Source: JAJYVH01 sp964548595 (GTDB lineage: Archaea > Micrarchaeota > Micrarchaeia > Micrarchaeales > CABMGC01). From it: DNA of 36,375 nucleotides. The position numbers and the translations under genes were made by a program. Position 1 is the stretch's first letter, and every line of letters begins with the position of its first letter. This document shows, piece by piece, positions 14,537-21,822 of the stretch. Location: the NCBI GenBank assembly GCA_964548595.1, contig CAZJQO010000015.1:1-36375 (forward strand), in the 5' to 3' direction. The notes beneath the pieces are model-generated. The model worked only from the letters and a program-made list of their open reading frames with translations, did no database searches and had not been told where the DNA came from.

Positions 14537-15313
14537 CTATGTGGAGTTTATAGTCTGGTTCACTGGCTGCGTAACGTCATTGCCTGGTTCGCTGCCTGTG
14601 TAGAAGCCCGTTACCGCTATGTAGTTCTTGCCGCTGGCGGAGCTGCCCGTTATGCCGGCCACCACCTTTATGCTTACGTTCTTGCAGAGCAGGCTCGCTA
14701 TCGGTATGCTGGCGTTGACGAACGTGCTGGCCGCGTTCGCCACTCCTGTTGGGGAGACGTAGGTGTTGTAGTGCGTCGTTATCACCGGTACTCCGTTGCT
14801 AAGCACCTGTACGTAAAGGAGCGAGCTCTGCGACGATATGAGCTTGAAGTCCAGGTATGGCTCTGTTACAGTGAACTGGGATGATGTGAGGTTGCCCGGC
14901 GACACAGAGAGTCCGCGGCTGTAGGTTGTGGCAGCATAACCTCCGCTGTAGCCGCTCCAAGGCGCGGCGTAGTACTCTCCGTACTCGTTGGCATAGGTGA
15001 GGTTGAAAGGAACTGTGCCGAAGCCTGCGCCTGTGGCGTTCCATGATGTGTATGTTCCGCTGGAGAAGTTGCCGCCTGGTATCGGTTCGATGGCGTTGGG
15101 GCTTATGCAGCTGCTGTACTTTATGGTAGAGGTGCTGAGGCTAACAGGCTCTGCGGTACTGGTTCCGTGGCTTGCCAGCGTTGTGGTGGAGGTGCTGTTT
15201 AGTGTAGTCGAGGATGTGCTGGCACTAGTGCTTGTGTAATGCTGGTAAAGGGCAGCCGCAACTATAACAATTATGATGAAAATTGTTATGTATGTCAGTA
15301 TGCTTTTTTGCAA
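14537..15313 (-). CDS. membrane-anchored extracytoplasmic protein
   Basis: 258 residues. An N-terminal membrane segment (ILTYITIFIIIVIVAAALYQ) follows a short basic start, then a Ser/Thr-rich linker of about 35 residues, likely O-glycosylated. Then comes a globular outer domain with a GGNFSSGTYTSWNATGAGFG motif like the start of galactose-binding/jelly-roll modules, several N-X-S/T sequons and two Cys. The signal is uncleaved or pilin-like. A surface protein of unknown role, divergent from the L41e-like ORF and sharing an AT-rich promoter region (TTTATAATATAAG, 15336-15348). Confidence 0.65.
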   Translation of the reverse strand: MQKSILTYITIFIIIVIVAAALYQHYTSTSASTSSTTLNSTSTTTLASHGTSTAEPVSLSTSTIKYSSCISPNAIEPIPGGNFSSGTYTSWNATGAGFGTVPFNLTYANEYGEYYAAPWSGYSGGYAATTYSRGLSVSPGNLTSSQFTVTEPYLDFKLISSQSSLLYVQVLSNGVPVITTHYNTYVSPTGVANAASTFVNASIPIASLLCKNVSIKVVAGITGSSASGKNYIAVTGFYTGSEPGNDVTQPVNQTINST

Positions 15314-15382
15314 CGCAGCACCAGCAAACTAACCTTTTATAATATAAGTAGTAATAAATAGCTGCTTAGGATCGGTGCTCGT

Positions 15383-15496
15383 TTGGGAAGTATACCCAGG
15401 AAATGGAAGAAGAAGGGAAGGATGCGATGGAAGTGGGTGAAGAAGCGCAGGAAGAGACTCAAGAGGGCACAGAAGCGCAGGGTAGGAGAGCTCTAG
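15383..15496 (+). CDS. rpl41e: ribosomal protein L41e-like peptide
   Basis: A very short, extremely basic ORF: from ATG 15422 it reads MRWKWVKKRRKRLKRAQKRR and ends VGEL (24 residues). From a TTG at 15383 it gains IPRKWKKKGR in front (37 residues). Eukaryotic and archaeal L41e/eL41 peptides are about 25 residues of the form MRxKWxKKRxRRLKRxRRK, and the match in W, KK and RLKR positions is good. L41e sits at the subunit interface of the ribosome. A TATA box at 15336-15348 fits. It is followed directly by the DUF429 gene, whose SD overlaps its end. Confidence 0.6.
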   Translation: MGSIPRKWKKKGRMRWKWVKKRRKRLKRAQKRRVGEL

Positions 15497-15506
15497 AGGT
15501 GCTTTT

Positions 15507-16124
15507 GTGCGCGTAGTGGGCCTGGATCTCGCAGGCAGCGAGAAACGAACCACAGGTTTTTGCTTCATGACCGAGAGGATGGACTGCAAGACACTGCCTC
15601 TCCATACAGATTCCGAAATAATGAAGTCCACGCTAGACTCAAAGCCTGATGTGGTAAGCATAGATGCGCCTCTCTGCCTGCCCAAAGGGCGCAAAAGCCT
15701 CGAACAGCGCGGCCCTCCACACCTCAGAGCCTGCGACAGGGCCTTGTTGAAGATGCACATACGCTTCTTCCCGATAACGCTTGGCCCCATGCGCATGCTC
15801 ACGGCCCGGGGCATCGCGCTGAAGAAGAAGCTCGAGCGGAAGGGGCTGGAAGTGATAGAGAGCTTCCCCGGGAGCGCGCAGGACGTGCTGGGCATGCCCA
15901 GGAAGCAGCAGGGCTTGGAGAAGCTCAGGAAGGCGCTGATAAAATACGGGATAGGGGGAGACACGAGGAAGAAGGAGATGACGCACGACGAGCTCGACGG
16001 CATAACCTGCGCCATAGTGGGCCTGAAGTACCTGCAGGATGACTACACCGCGCTTGGCGACGCCTCTGAGGGCTACATGATACTGCCCAAAATAAGTAAA
16101 AGATTCGAGAGGCTTTTGCGATAA
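15507..16124 (+). CDS. DUF429 family protein (RNase H-like fold)
   Basis: 205 residues, GTG start with SD GAGGTG eight bases before. It begins VRVVGLDLAGSEKRTTGFC (first acidic residue of an RNase H-like fold), then VVSIDAPLCLP (second acidic), then FPGSAQDVLGMPRK and MTHDELDGITCAIVGLKYL (later acidic residues). This order is that of DUF429, often called a predicted nuclease; its substrate is not established. Just downstream of the L41e-like ORF, likely in the same transcript. Confidence 0.75.
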   Translation: MRVVGLDLAGSEKRTTGFCFMTERMDCKTLPLHTDSEIMKSTLDSKPDVVSIDAPLCLPKGRKSLEQRGPPHLRACDRALLKMHIRFFPITLGPMRMLTARGIALKKKLERKGLEVIESFPGSAQDVLGMPRKQQGLEKLRKALIKYGIGGDTRKKEMTHDELDGITCAIVGLKYLQDDYTALGDASEGYMILPKISKRFERLLR

Positions 16125-16171
16125 CCGCCTGCCAATATCAATTCTTATAGAGCAGGCAATGCACTGACTAC

Positions 16172-16429
16172 TTATAAGATGGCGAGCGGGAAAACCCACG
16201 ATTTCAATCGTGGGATGAGAGCGAGCCGAGAAGCAGAAGCCCCTTTGCCTTCGGGGGCTGATGACATCAATACCTTGTTTGCAACTTGGTATGTTCCTAG
16301 TTCAATGAAATCCGCCACATGGAATTGTGGTCTTACGAAATCTCCGAAGGCGTTGATTCGGACGTGTCCCGCCCTATACAATTCCTCTTTGGAAACGCAC
16401 ATATAAACATCTTTTCCTTCCATATTCAA
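16172..16429 (-). pseudogene. C-terminal TnpB tail with overlapping omega-RNA-like sequence
   Basis: On the minus strand this frame begins after a stop and reads YRAGHVRINAFGDFVRPQ, homologous to the RARAGHARSDACGD tail of the TnpB remnant at 2842-3075. At DNA level AGGGCGGGACACG and flanking bases are shared. It runs into a hairpin and a TTTTCCC tract at the element's right end. No catalytic part of TnpB remains. What is left corresponds to the region that encodes the omega RNA in intact elements. Confidence 0.6.
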
Positions 16430-16487
16430 TCAACTTGTTTGCAACTTGGGAAGCCCACGAATTCATTCGTGGGAGGATGTCACGGAA
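16187..16487. mobile_element. short non-autonomous IS200/IS605 derivative bounded by two hairpins
   Basis: Two similar perfect hairpins bound the segment: CCCACGAT-TTCA-ATCGTGGG (16195-16214) and CCCACGAA-TTCA-TTCGTGGG (16454-16473). The second is followed by GGATGTCAC as in the right end at 3072. CTTGTTTGCAACTTGG occurs twice (16274-16289 and 16434-16449). With only a TnpB tail between, this looks like a palindrome-associated (PATE-like) derivative about 300 bp long, mobilisable only by a TnpA elsewhere. An alternative is two abutting right ends in opposite orientation. Confidence 0.6.
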
Positions 16488-16559
16488 CGGGTCATGGAAA
16501 GCAGGAAAGGCGAGAGCGACAGGGTCACGTGTATTTAGGCTTCTGCACCGGCAAATGCG

Positions 16560-17216
16560 TCATGCCAGCGTCCTTATCTGGTACCTGCCGCGCCTCTCTA
16601 TGCCCGCAAGCCTGTCGAGCACCTGCTTTGCGTCCCGGTACGCCTTGGAATACGCTTCCAGCATGGATTCGAAATCATTCCTCTTTATCGCACGCTTCAT
16701 CAGCAGCAGGTCTATCGCCTTCTCTTCTATGCTCTTTGTTATATCGGAGAGGCCGAAGTCTATCACGCACACGTCTCCGCGCCTCAGAAGTATGTTTGCC
16801 GGGGTGAAGTCGCCGTGCGCGATATCAGCAGCATGAAGCTTGGCGAGTTCGGCGCCTATGCGCGCGTAAGCCGCGCCTCCCTTCCCGGCGTCTTTCAGCA
16901 GCGTGCCTTCTATCTTCTCCATGTATATGGTGAACTCACCGAGCGCAAGCAGAGCCGGAGCGTTTACGCCGTTTTCCCTGGCCCTTAGCATAGCCCGCGC
17001 CTCTTTCTTTGTCCTGCTCCTCCTCAACATAACATCAAGTTCCTTTATCCTGTAGGCCTTGGGCTGCCTTGCCTTTGCTATCACCCTGCTGCCAAACATG
17101 CCTGTCTCGAATATCTGCGCCTCAGCGCCTTCTCCGATCTTGTTTGCGGTGCCTTTTATGCAAACACCTACGGCACCAGCGCCGCCTCTATCCTGTAGCG
17201 TTGCTTGATGTAGCAA
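16560..17216 (-). CDS. bud32: KEOPS complex kinase/ATPase Bud32
   Basis: A small RIO-like atypical kinase. It has a Gly-loop GEGAEAQIFETG, the Lys in VIAKARQPKAYR with the ensuing ELD, a catalytic loop AHGDFTPANILL, and a metal-binding VIDFGLSD. These are Bud32/PRPK signatures. In KEOPS it stimulates Kae1 to make t6A37 on ANN-reading tRNAs. The only ATG that precedes the Gly-loop is 17216, which makes it overlap the 3' end of kae1 by 49 bases in another frame. A non-standard start nearer 17180 is possible. In many euryarchaea the two are one fused protein. Confidence 0.9.
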   Translation of the reverse strand: MLHQATLQDRGGAGAVGVCIKGTANKIGEGAEAQIFETGMFGSRVIAKARQPKAYRIKELDVMLRRSRTKKEARAMLRARENGVNAPALLALGEFTIYMEKIEGTLLKDAGKGGAAYARIGAELAKLHAADIAHGDFTPANILLRRGDVCVIDFGLSDITKSIEEKAIDLLLMKRAIKRNDFESMLEAYSKAYRDAKQVLDRLAGIERRGRYQIRTLA

Positions 17217-18142
17217 TCCGCGATGTTTTCTCTTATTCCTTTCTCCAGCAGCCGTTCAGCCACGTATGCTATCATTGCTCCGTTGTCTGCGTTGTACTCG
17301 TTTCCTGCGTATCCGAACCTTATCTTGTGTTCCTTGCACATAGTACCCAGCATCTCCTTCAGCCTCTCGCTCTGCGCCACTCCGCCGCAGACGCACAATT
17401 CACTGTTGTTTGTGAGCAGCAGAGCGCGCTCCGTGGCTTCGCAGAGCATCGCAAAAGCCGTTTCCTGTATCGAGTAGCAAAGATCCCTTCTGCTCTTCTC
17501 CTTTGCCAATCCGGATGCATAGGTCAGAAGGCCTGTGAACGAGAAATCCATGCCCTTCACAGTGTAGGGCATAGGAACATATCTGCCCAGCTTCGCCTCC
17601 TTTGCCACACTAGAACCCCAGGCCGGATTGAGTCTTATGCTTCTTGCAAACGCGTCGAGCATGTTGCCTATGCCTATGTCAAACGTTTCGCCGAGCACAG
17701 CGTAGTGCCTGCCGGGCTTCTCCTCCAGCCTTAGTATCTGGGAGTTGCCGCCGCTCACGTAGAGTGCGATCGGTTTTTTGAGCCCTGCTTCTTTCCTGGC
17801 TATCTCCACATGAGCCACCGCATGGTTGACTGGCGCTATTGGTATGTGGAGCCTGCTAGCGATTGTCTTTGCAGAGAGCATGCCGACCTGCAGGCACGGT
17901 CCCATGCCAGGTCCCATGGTGTAGCCCACGCCATCCAGGTCACGGGCCTTTATGCCTGCATTTTCTAGTGCAGCCTTTATTACTGCGGCCGCGTTCTTCG
18001 AGTGCAGCTCTGCCACCCTTGCGGGTATCATGCCCTTGGTGGTTATACTGTACATGCGTTTCTCGTTGGACAGCACCCTGCCCTGCTCCACTACGCCTGC
18101 TCCGAACGTGTGAGCGCTGCTTTCTATTCCCAGCACAAGCAT
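17168..18142 (-). CDS. kae1: KEOPS tRNA threonylcarbamoyltransferase Kae1
   Basis: 324 residues of the Kae1/TsaD/Qri7 family (ASKHA fold). It begins VLGIESSAHTFGAGVV and has the metal-binding NHAVAHVEIA (H-x(4)-H pattern), then LYVSGGNSQIL, FDIGIGNMLDAFAR, and late DNGAMIAYVAERL. It attaches the threonylcarbamoyl group to A37 of tRNAs reading ANN codons. That includes the tRNA-Ile(UAU) of this window. Bud32 follows with overlap; both diverge from the RNA polymerase operon. Confidence 0.97.
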   Translation of the reverse strand: MLVLGIESSAHTFGAGVVEQGRVLSNEKRMYSITTKGMIPARVAELHSKNAAAVIKAALENAGIKARDLDGVGYTMGPGMGPCLQVGMLSAKTIASRLHIPIAPVNHAVAHVEIARKEAGLKKPIALYVSGGNSQILRLEEKPGRHYAVLGETFDIGIGNMLDAFARSIRLNPAWGSSVAKEAKLGRYVPMPYTVKGMDFSFTGLLTYASGLAKEKSRRDLCYSIQETAFAMLCEATERALLLTNNSELCVCGGVAQSERLKEMLGTMCKEHKIRFGYAGNEYNADNGAMIAYVAERLLEKGIRENIADCYIKQRYRIEAALVP

Positions 18143-18270
18143 TATGCCACTTCCAACTCCCCGGACCTCCTATTTAGTGGAAGTTCAGCTTCCAGCTACC
18201 ATTTAATAAATGTTTCATACATAAATGCATGCTGTACTCCTTCCAGTTAGCCCAGCTTTTCTCAGGTTAA

Positions 18271-18507
18271 GTGGTGTTCTTGAATAGGTCCTCCAACGAG
18301 CTCGTACCACCACACAAGGTACTGAGCGCCAGCGAGGCAAACGCGCTCTTCAAGAAGATGGGCCTTACTGCAGCAAATCTGCCGAAGATATTCACCACCG
18401 ACCCGCAGGCCGTAGCGCTGGGCGCGAAGTCGGGAGACATAATAGAGATAGACAGGAACGACTTCGGCAAGAAGTACAAGTACTACAGGCACGTGGTAGA
18501 GGAATAG
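18271..18507 (+). CDS. rpoH: RNA polymerase subunit H (RPB5 C-terminal-like)
   Basis: 78 residues. The core LVPPHKVLSASEANALFKKM, then GLTAANLPKIFTTDPQAVAL, then GAKSGDIIEIDRND and KYKYYRHVV is the archaeal RpoH/RPB5 jaw assembly domain. Start GTG at 18271 (a second GTG follows at once), preceded by AGGTTAA. As usual in archaea it heads the large-subunit operon. Its stop is followed directly by rpoB2. Confidence 0.96.
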   Translation: MVFLNRSSNELVPPHKVLSASEANALFKKMGLTAANLPKIFTTDPQAVALGAKSGDIIEIDRNDFGKKYKYYRHVVEE

Positions 18508-18516
18508 GTGATTATT

Positions 18517-19989
18517 GTGTCTAAGAATGTATTGCTAGAGTCGTTTCTTGCGTCGAATTCTCTGGTGCAGCACCAGGTAGAGAGCTACAACAGGTTCGTG
18601 GCCAATGACCTTCAGAAGATAATAGACCAGCAGGGCCTGATAGAGCCCAGCGTCGAAGGGTTTGCGCTGAAGCTTGGCAGGATAAGGCTGGACAAGCCGT
18701 CGGTGATAGAAGCAGACAGCTCGAGGCGCTACATACTGCCCAACGAGGCCAGGCTCAGGAACCTCACCTATTCGGCTCCTATGTTCCTCGAGTTCGTGCC
18801 TGTCATAAGGGGCATAGAGAAAGAGGCCAGCTACGGAGAGGTGTTCATAGGCGAGCTGCCGGTGCTGGTGCGCAGCAGTCTGTGCCATTTCAGGACGATG
18901 ACAAGGAACCAGCTGATCGAGAACGGAGAGGATGCTGATGATCCCGGCGGCTATTTCATAATAAAGGGCACAGAGCGAGTGCTGATAGGCCTTGAGGACA
19001 TCGCGCCGAACAGAGTAATAGTGAGCAAGGAGCGCAGCGGGACAGAGGTGGTGGGCAAAGTGTTCTCCACGGCTACTGGCTTCAGGGCCCCCACTTCCGT
19101 GGTGAGGAACCAGAACGGTCTGCTTAGCGTCGAGTTCCCTACGCTGCACAAGCCAGTGGGCTTCGTGCTCCTGCTGCGCGCTCTCGGCATATCTGTGGGC
19201 GATGCGCTGGAAGTGACAGGCGACCTGCTCGTCTACAAGAACGACATGCTGCTGAACATGGAGCTAAGCGAGGCCAAGGACATGGGGCCGAGCGACGCTC
19301 TTCTCGAGCTCGGCAAGTTCTCCGCGCCAGGCCAGGCAAAAGAATACCAGATCAAGAAGGCGGAGACGCAGCTCGATACGTATCTGCTGCCGCACATTGG
19401 CATGAAGCCGGATTCGAGGAAGGAGAAGGGCAGGTACCTGCTCCAGATGGCGCGCAGGGTGAGCATGACAGCCAACAACCTGGCTAGCGTAGACGACAAG
19501 GATCATTATGCAAACAAGCGGGTGAAGTTCGCGGGGCAGCTTATGGAGGAGCTCTTCGCGTACGCCTTCAAGTTCTTCGTCAAGGATGTAAAGTACCAGA
19601 TAGAGCGCGCCAGCGCCAGAGGAAGGAAGCTCAGCATAGCGACGCTCATAAGCCCGGAGACTATGACAGAGAAGATGCTCTACGCCATGGGCACCGGCAC
19701 ATGGGTGGCTGGCCAGACCGGCATATCGCAGGTGCTGGACAGGACCAATTTCACAAGCACGTACACTAATCTGCGCAGGGTAAAATCACCGCTGGCGAAG
19801 AGGCACCCTCACTTCAACGCCAGGGACGTGCACGGCACGCAGTGGGGCAAGATCTGCGCGATAGAGACGCCCGAGGGCCTTGACGTCGGCCTTACCAAGT
19901 ACCTGGCGCTGATGGCAAAGATAAGCGTGGGCGCGGAGGAAGGGCAGGTGGAGTCGAAGCTGAAGGAGATAAAGGGATTGGTGGATTAG
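18517..19989 (+). CDS. rpoB2: RNA polymerase subunit B'' (N-terminal half of beta)
   Basis: About 490 residues, covering the protrusion and lobe of the beta subunit: FLASNSLVQHQVESYNRFV at the start, RNLTYSAPMFLEF, GGYFIIKGTERVLI, and ending with RRVKSPLAKRHPHFNARDVH and TQWGKICAIETPEG (fork region). GTG at 18517 has AGGTGAT upstream; GTG at 18508 immediately after the rpoH stop is an alternative. Beta is split into B'' and B' as in many euryarchaea and DPANN. The downstream gene starts on the base after the stop. Confidence 0.96.
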   Translation: MSKNVLLESFLASNSLVQHQVESYNRFVANDLQKIIDQQGLIEPSVEGFALKLGRIRLDKPSVIEADSSRRYILPNEARLRNLTYSAPMFLEFVPVIRGIEKEASYGEVFIGELPVLVRSSLCHFRTMTRNQLIENGEDADDPGGYFIIKGTERVLIGLEDIAPNRVIVSKERSGTEVVGKVFSTATGFRAPTSVVRNQNGLLSVEFPTLHKPVGFVLLLRALGISVGDALEVTGDLLVYKNDMLLNMELSEAKDMGPSDALLELGKFSAPGQAKEYQIKKAETQLDTYLLPHIGMKPDSRKEKGRYLLQMARRVSMTANNLASVDDKDHYANKRVKFAGQLMEELFAYAFKFFVKDVKYQIERASARGRKLSIATLISPETMTEKMLYAMGTGTWVAGQTGISQVLDRTNFTSTYTNLRRVKSPLAKRHPHFNARDVHGTQWGKICAIETPEGLDVGLTKYLALMAKISVGAEEGQVESKLKEIKGLVD

Positions 19990-21822
19990 ATGGCAAAGGT
20001 GCAGGTAAGTGAGAAGTGCTACGTTCTGCTTAACGGAAGGTCCATAGGCGTGGCCTCAGACCCACAGGCATACATCAGCGAGGTTAGGTCATACCGCAGG
20101 AAGGGCCTCATATCGGGCGAGGTCAACGTCGCCTACATAAAGAAGCTCAACGAGGTGCATGTCAACACGGACAGGGGCAGAGTGAGGAAGCCTTACATAA
20201 TAGTAGAGGGCGGGAAGAGCAGGCTCACCAAGGAGCTTCTTGAGAAGCTGGAGAAGAAAGAGATAGACTTCAACTACCTTGTTAGGAACGGCGTGGCAGA
20301 GTTCCTGGATGCCGAAGAGGAGGAGAACGCGCTCGTGGCCATGGACGAGAGCAAGATAACGCCTGACAGCACCCACCTTGAAGCCGATCCTTCATCCGTC
20401 TTCGGATTCACTATTAGCACCAGCCCGTTCCCGGAGACGAACGCAGCTCCTAGGCAGCTCATGTCAGCAAGCTACATAAAGCAGGCGCAGGGCATGTACG
20501 CCACCAACTTCAACAGGAGGTACGAGTCAAGGGCGTACGTGCTCTACTATCCGCAGGCGCCGATAGTGTCAACCGCAACTTACGAGTCGCTGAAGCTGGG
20601 CAGGCACGCTTCAGGCCAGAACTTCGTGGTCGCTATTTCTACTTACTACGGCTACAACATGCAGGACGCTATCGTGTTGAACAGGGGCGCGGTTGACAGG
20701 GGCCTTGCAAGAAGCATGTCCTTCAAGACATACGGTGACGAGGAGAGAAGGTACCCCGGGGGCCAGAAGGACGCTTTCAAGATACCGCCCGCGACAACAG
20801 AGGGCTACATGGGCGAGCACGCGTACGCGAAGCTGAGCGAAGACGGAGTGATAGAGCCAGAGACAAAGGTAGGCGAGGGTGACGTGCTTATAGGCAAAGT
20901 GGCTCCTCCAAGGTTCCTCGAGGAGAGCATAGGCACGGGCGGCCTGGAGGCGAAGATGCGCGACGACTCAGTGGCGCTGAAGCCCGGAGAGAGCGGCGTG
21001 GTGGATGACGTTGTGTTCAGCGAGTCGCCTGGCGCCACAAAGATAGTGAAGGTGAGGGTGAGGAGCGCCAAGGTGCCCGAGATCGGGGACAAGTTCGGGA
21101 GCAGGCACGGGCAGAAAGGAGTTGTGGCGCTGGTGGTACCTGAGGAGGACATGCCGTTCACCGAGCAGGGCGTCAAGCCTGACCTCATGCTGAACCCGCA
21201 TGCGATACCCACCAGGATGACCTTCGGCTACCTGCTCGAGACCTTCGGAGCCAAGGCCGGCGCGCTGAAGGGTATGAGACAGGACGGAACACCGTTCACG
21301 CAGAGGGGCAGGAGCAGGGTGGAGGAATACGGGAAGATGCTTGAGGCGCACGGCTTCGACAAATCTGGAGAGGAGACGATGTACGACGGCATAACGGGCA
21401 AGGCGTTCGGCGCGAAGCTGTTCACTGGCATATTGTACTACAACAGGCTGCATCACATGGTGAGCAACAAGCTGCAGGTGAGGAGCAGGGGCACTGTGCA
21501 GATACTGACGCACCAGCCTACCGAGGGCAAGGCGAGGCTCGGCGGCCTGAGGTTCGGAGAGATGGAGCGAGACGTGCTGGTGGGCTACGGCGCAAGCATG
21601 GCGGTCAAGGAGCGAATGCTGGATCAGAGCGACAAGGCGCCCATACTGATATGCAAGGACTGCGGCAGCACAGGCTACAGGGACTTCGCCAAGCGCGCCA
21701 ACGTCTGCCCGCTCTGCGGCAGCACCAAGCTCGTCGAGGTCGAGATAAGCTACGCTTTCAAGCTGCTGCTCGACGAGATAAGGAGCCTGCACATAAGTCC
21801 GAGGATAAGGGTGGAAGAATGA
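19990..21822 (+). CDS. rpoB1: RNA polymerase subunit B' (C-terminal half of beta)
   Basis: 610 residues. Catalytic-centre blocks are present: FVVAISTYYGYNMQDAIVLN, GDKFGSRHGQKGVV, then LTHQPTEGKARLGGLRFGEM, and the C-terminal zinc ribbon CKDCGSTGYRD...CPLCGS. ATG directly follows the rpoB2 stop with GGTG in the intercistronic SD. The stop overlaps the next start as ATGA (21819-21822), a typical translational coupling. Confidence 0.97.
   Translation: MAKVQVSEKCYVLLNGRSIGVASDPQAYISEVRSYRRKGLISGEVNVAYIKKLNEVHVNTDRGRVRKPYIIVEGGKSRLTKELLEKLEKKEIDFNYLVRNGVAEFLDAEEEENALVAMDESKITPDSTHLEADPSSVFGFTISTSPFPETNAAPRQLMSASYIKQAQGMYATNFNRRYESRAYVLYYPQAPIVSTATYESLKLGRHASGQNFVVAISTYYGYNMQDAIVLNRGAVDRGLARSMSFKTYGDEERRYPGGQKDAFKIPPATTEGYMGEHAYAKLSEDGVIEPETKVGEGDVLIGKVAPPRFLEESIGTGGLEAKMRDDSVALKPGESGVVDDVVFSESPGATKIVKVRVRSAKVPEIGDKFGSRHGQKGVVALVVPEEDMPFTEQGVKPDLMLNPHAIPTRMTFGYLLETFGAKAGALKGMRQDGTPFTQRGRSRVEEYGKMLEAHGFDKSGEETMYDGITGKAFGAKLFTGILYYNRLHHMVSNKLQVRSRGTVQILTHQPTEGKARLGGLRFGEMERDVLVGYGASMAVKERMLDQSDKAPILICKDCGSTGYRDFAKRANVCPLCGSTKLVEVEISYAFKLLLDEIRSLHISPRIRVEE

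Noticed and set aside
20968..21792. Long minus-strand ORF (274 codons) opposite rpoB1
   Set aside because: His/Leu/Ala/Val-rich low-quality translation typical of the antisense of a GC-biased gene; rpoB1 on the other strand is certain.
21651..21818. Upstream extension of the rpoA1 frame to a start at 21651
   Set aside because: It overlaps rpoB1 and its translation is Arg/Gln-rich nonsense; the ATG at 21819 overlapping the rpoB1 stop gives the normal A' N-terminus.
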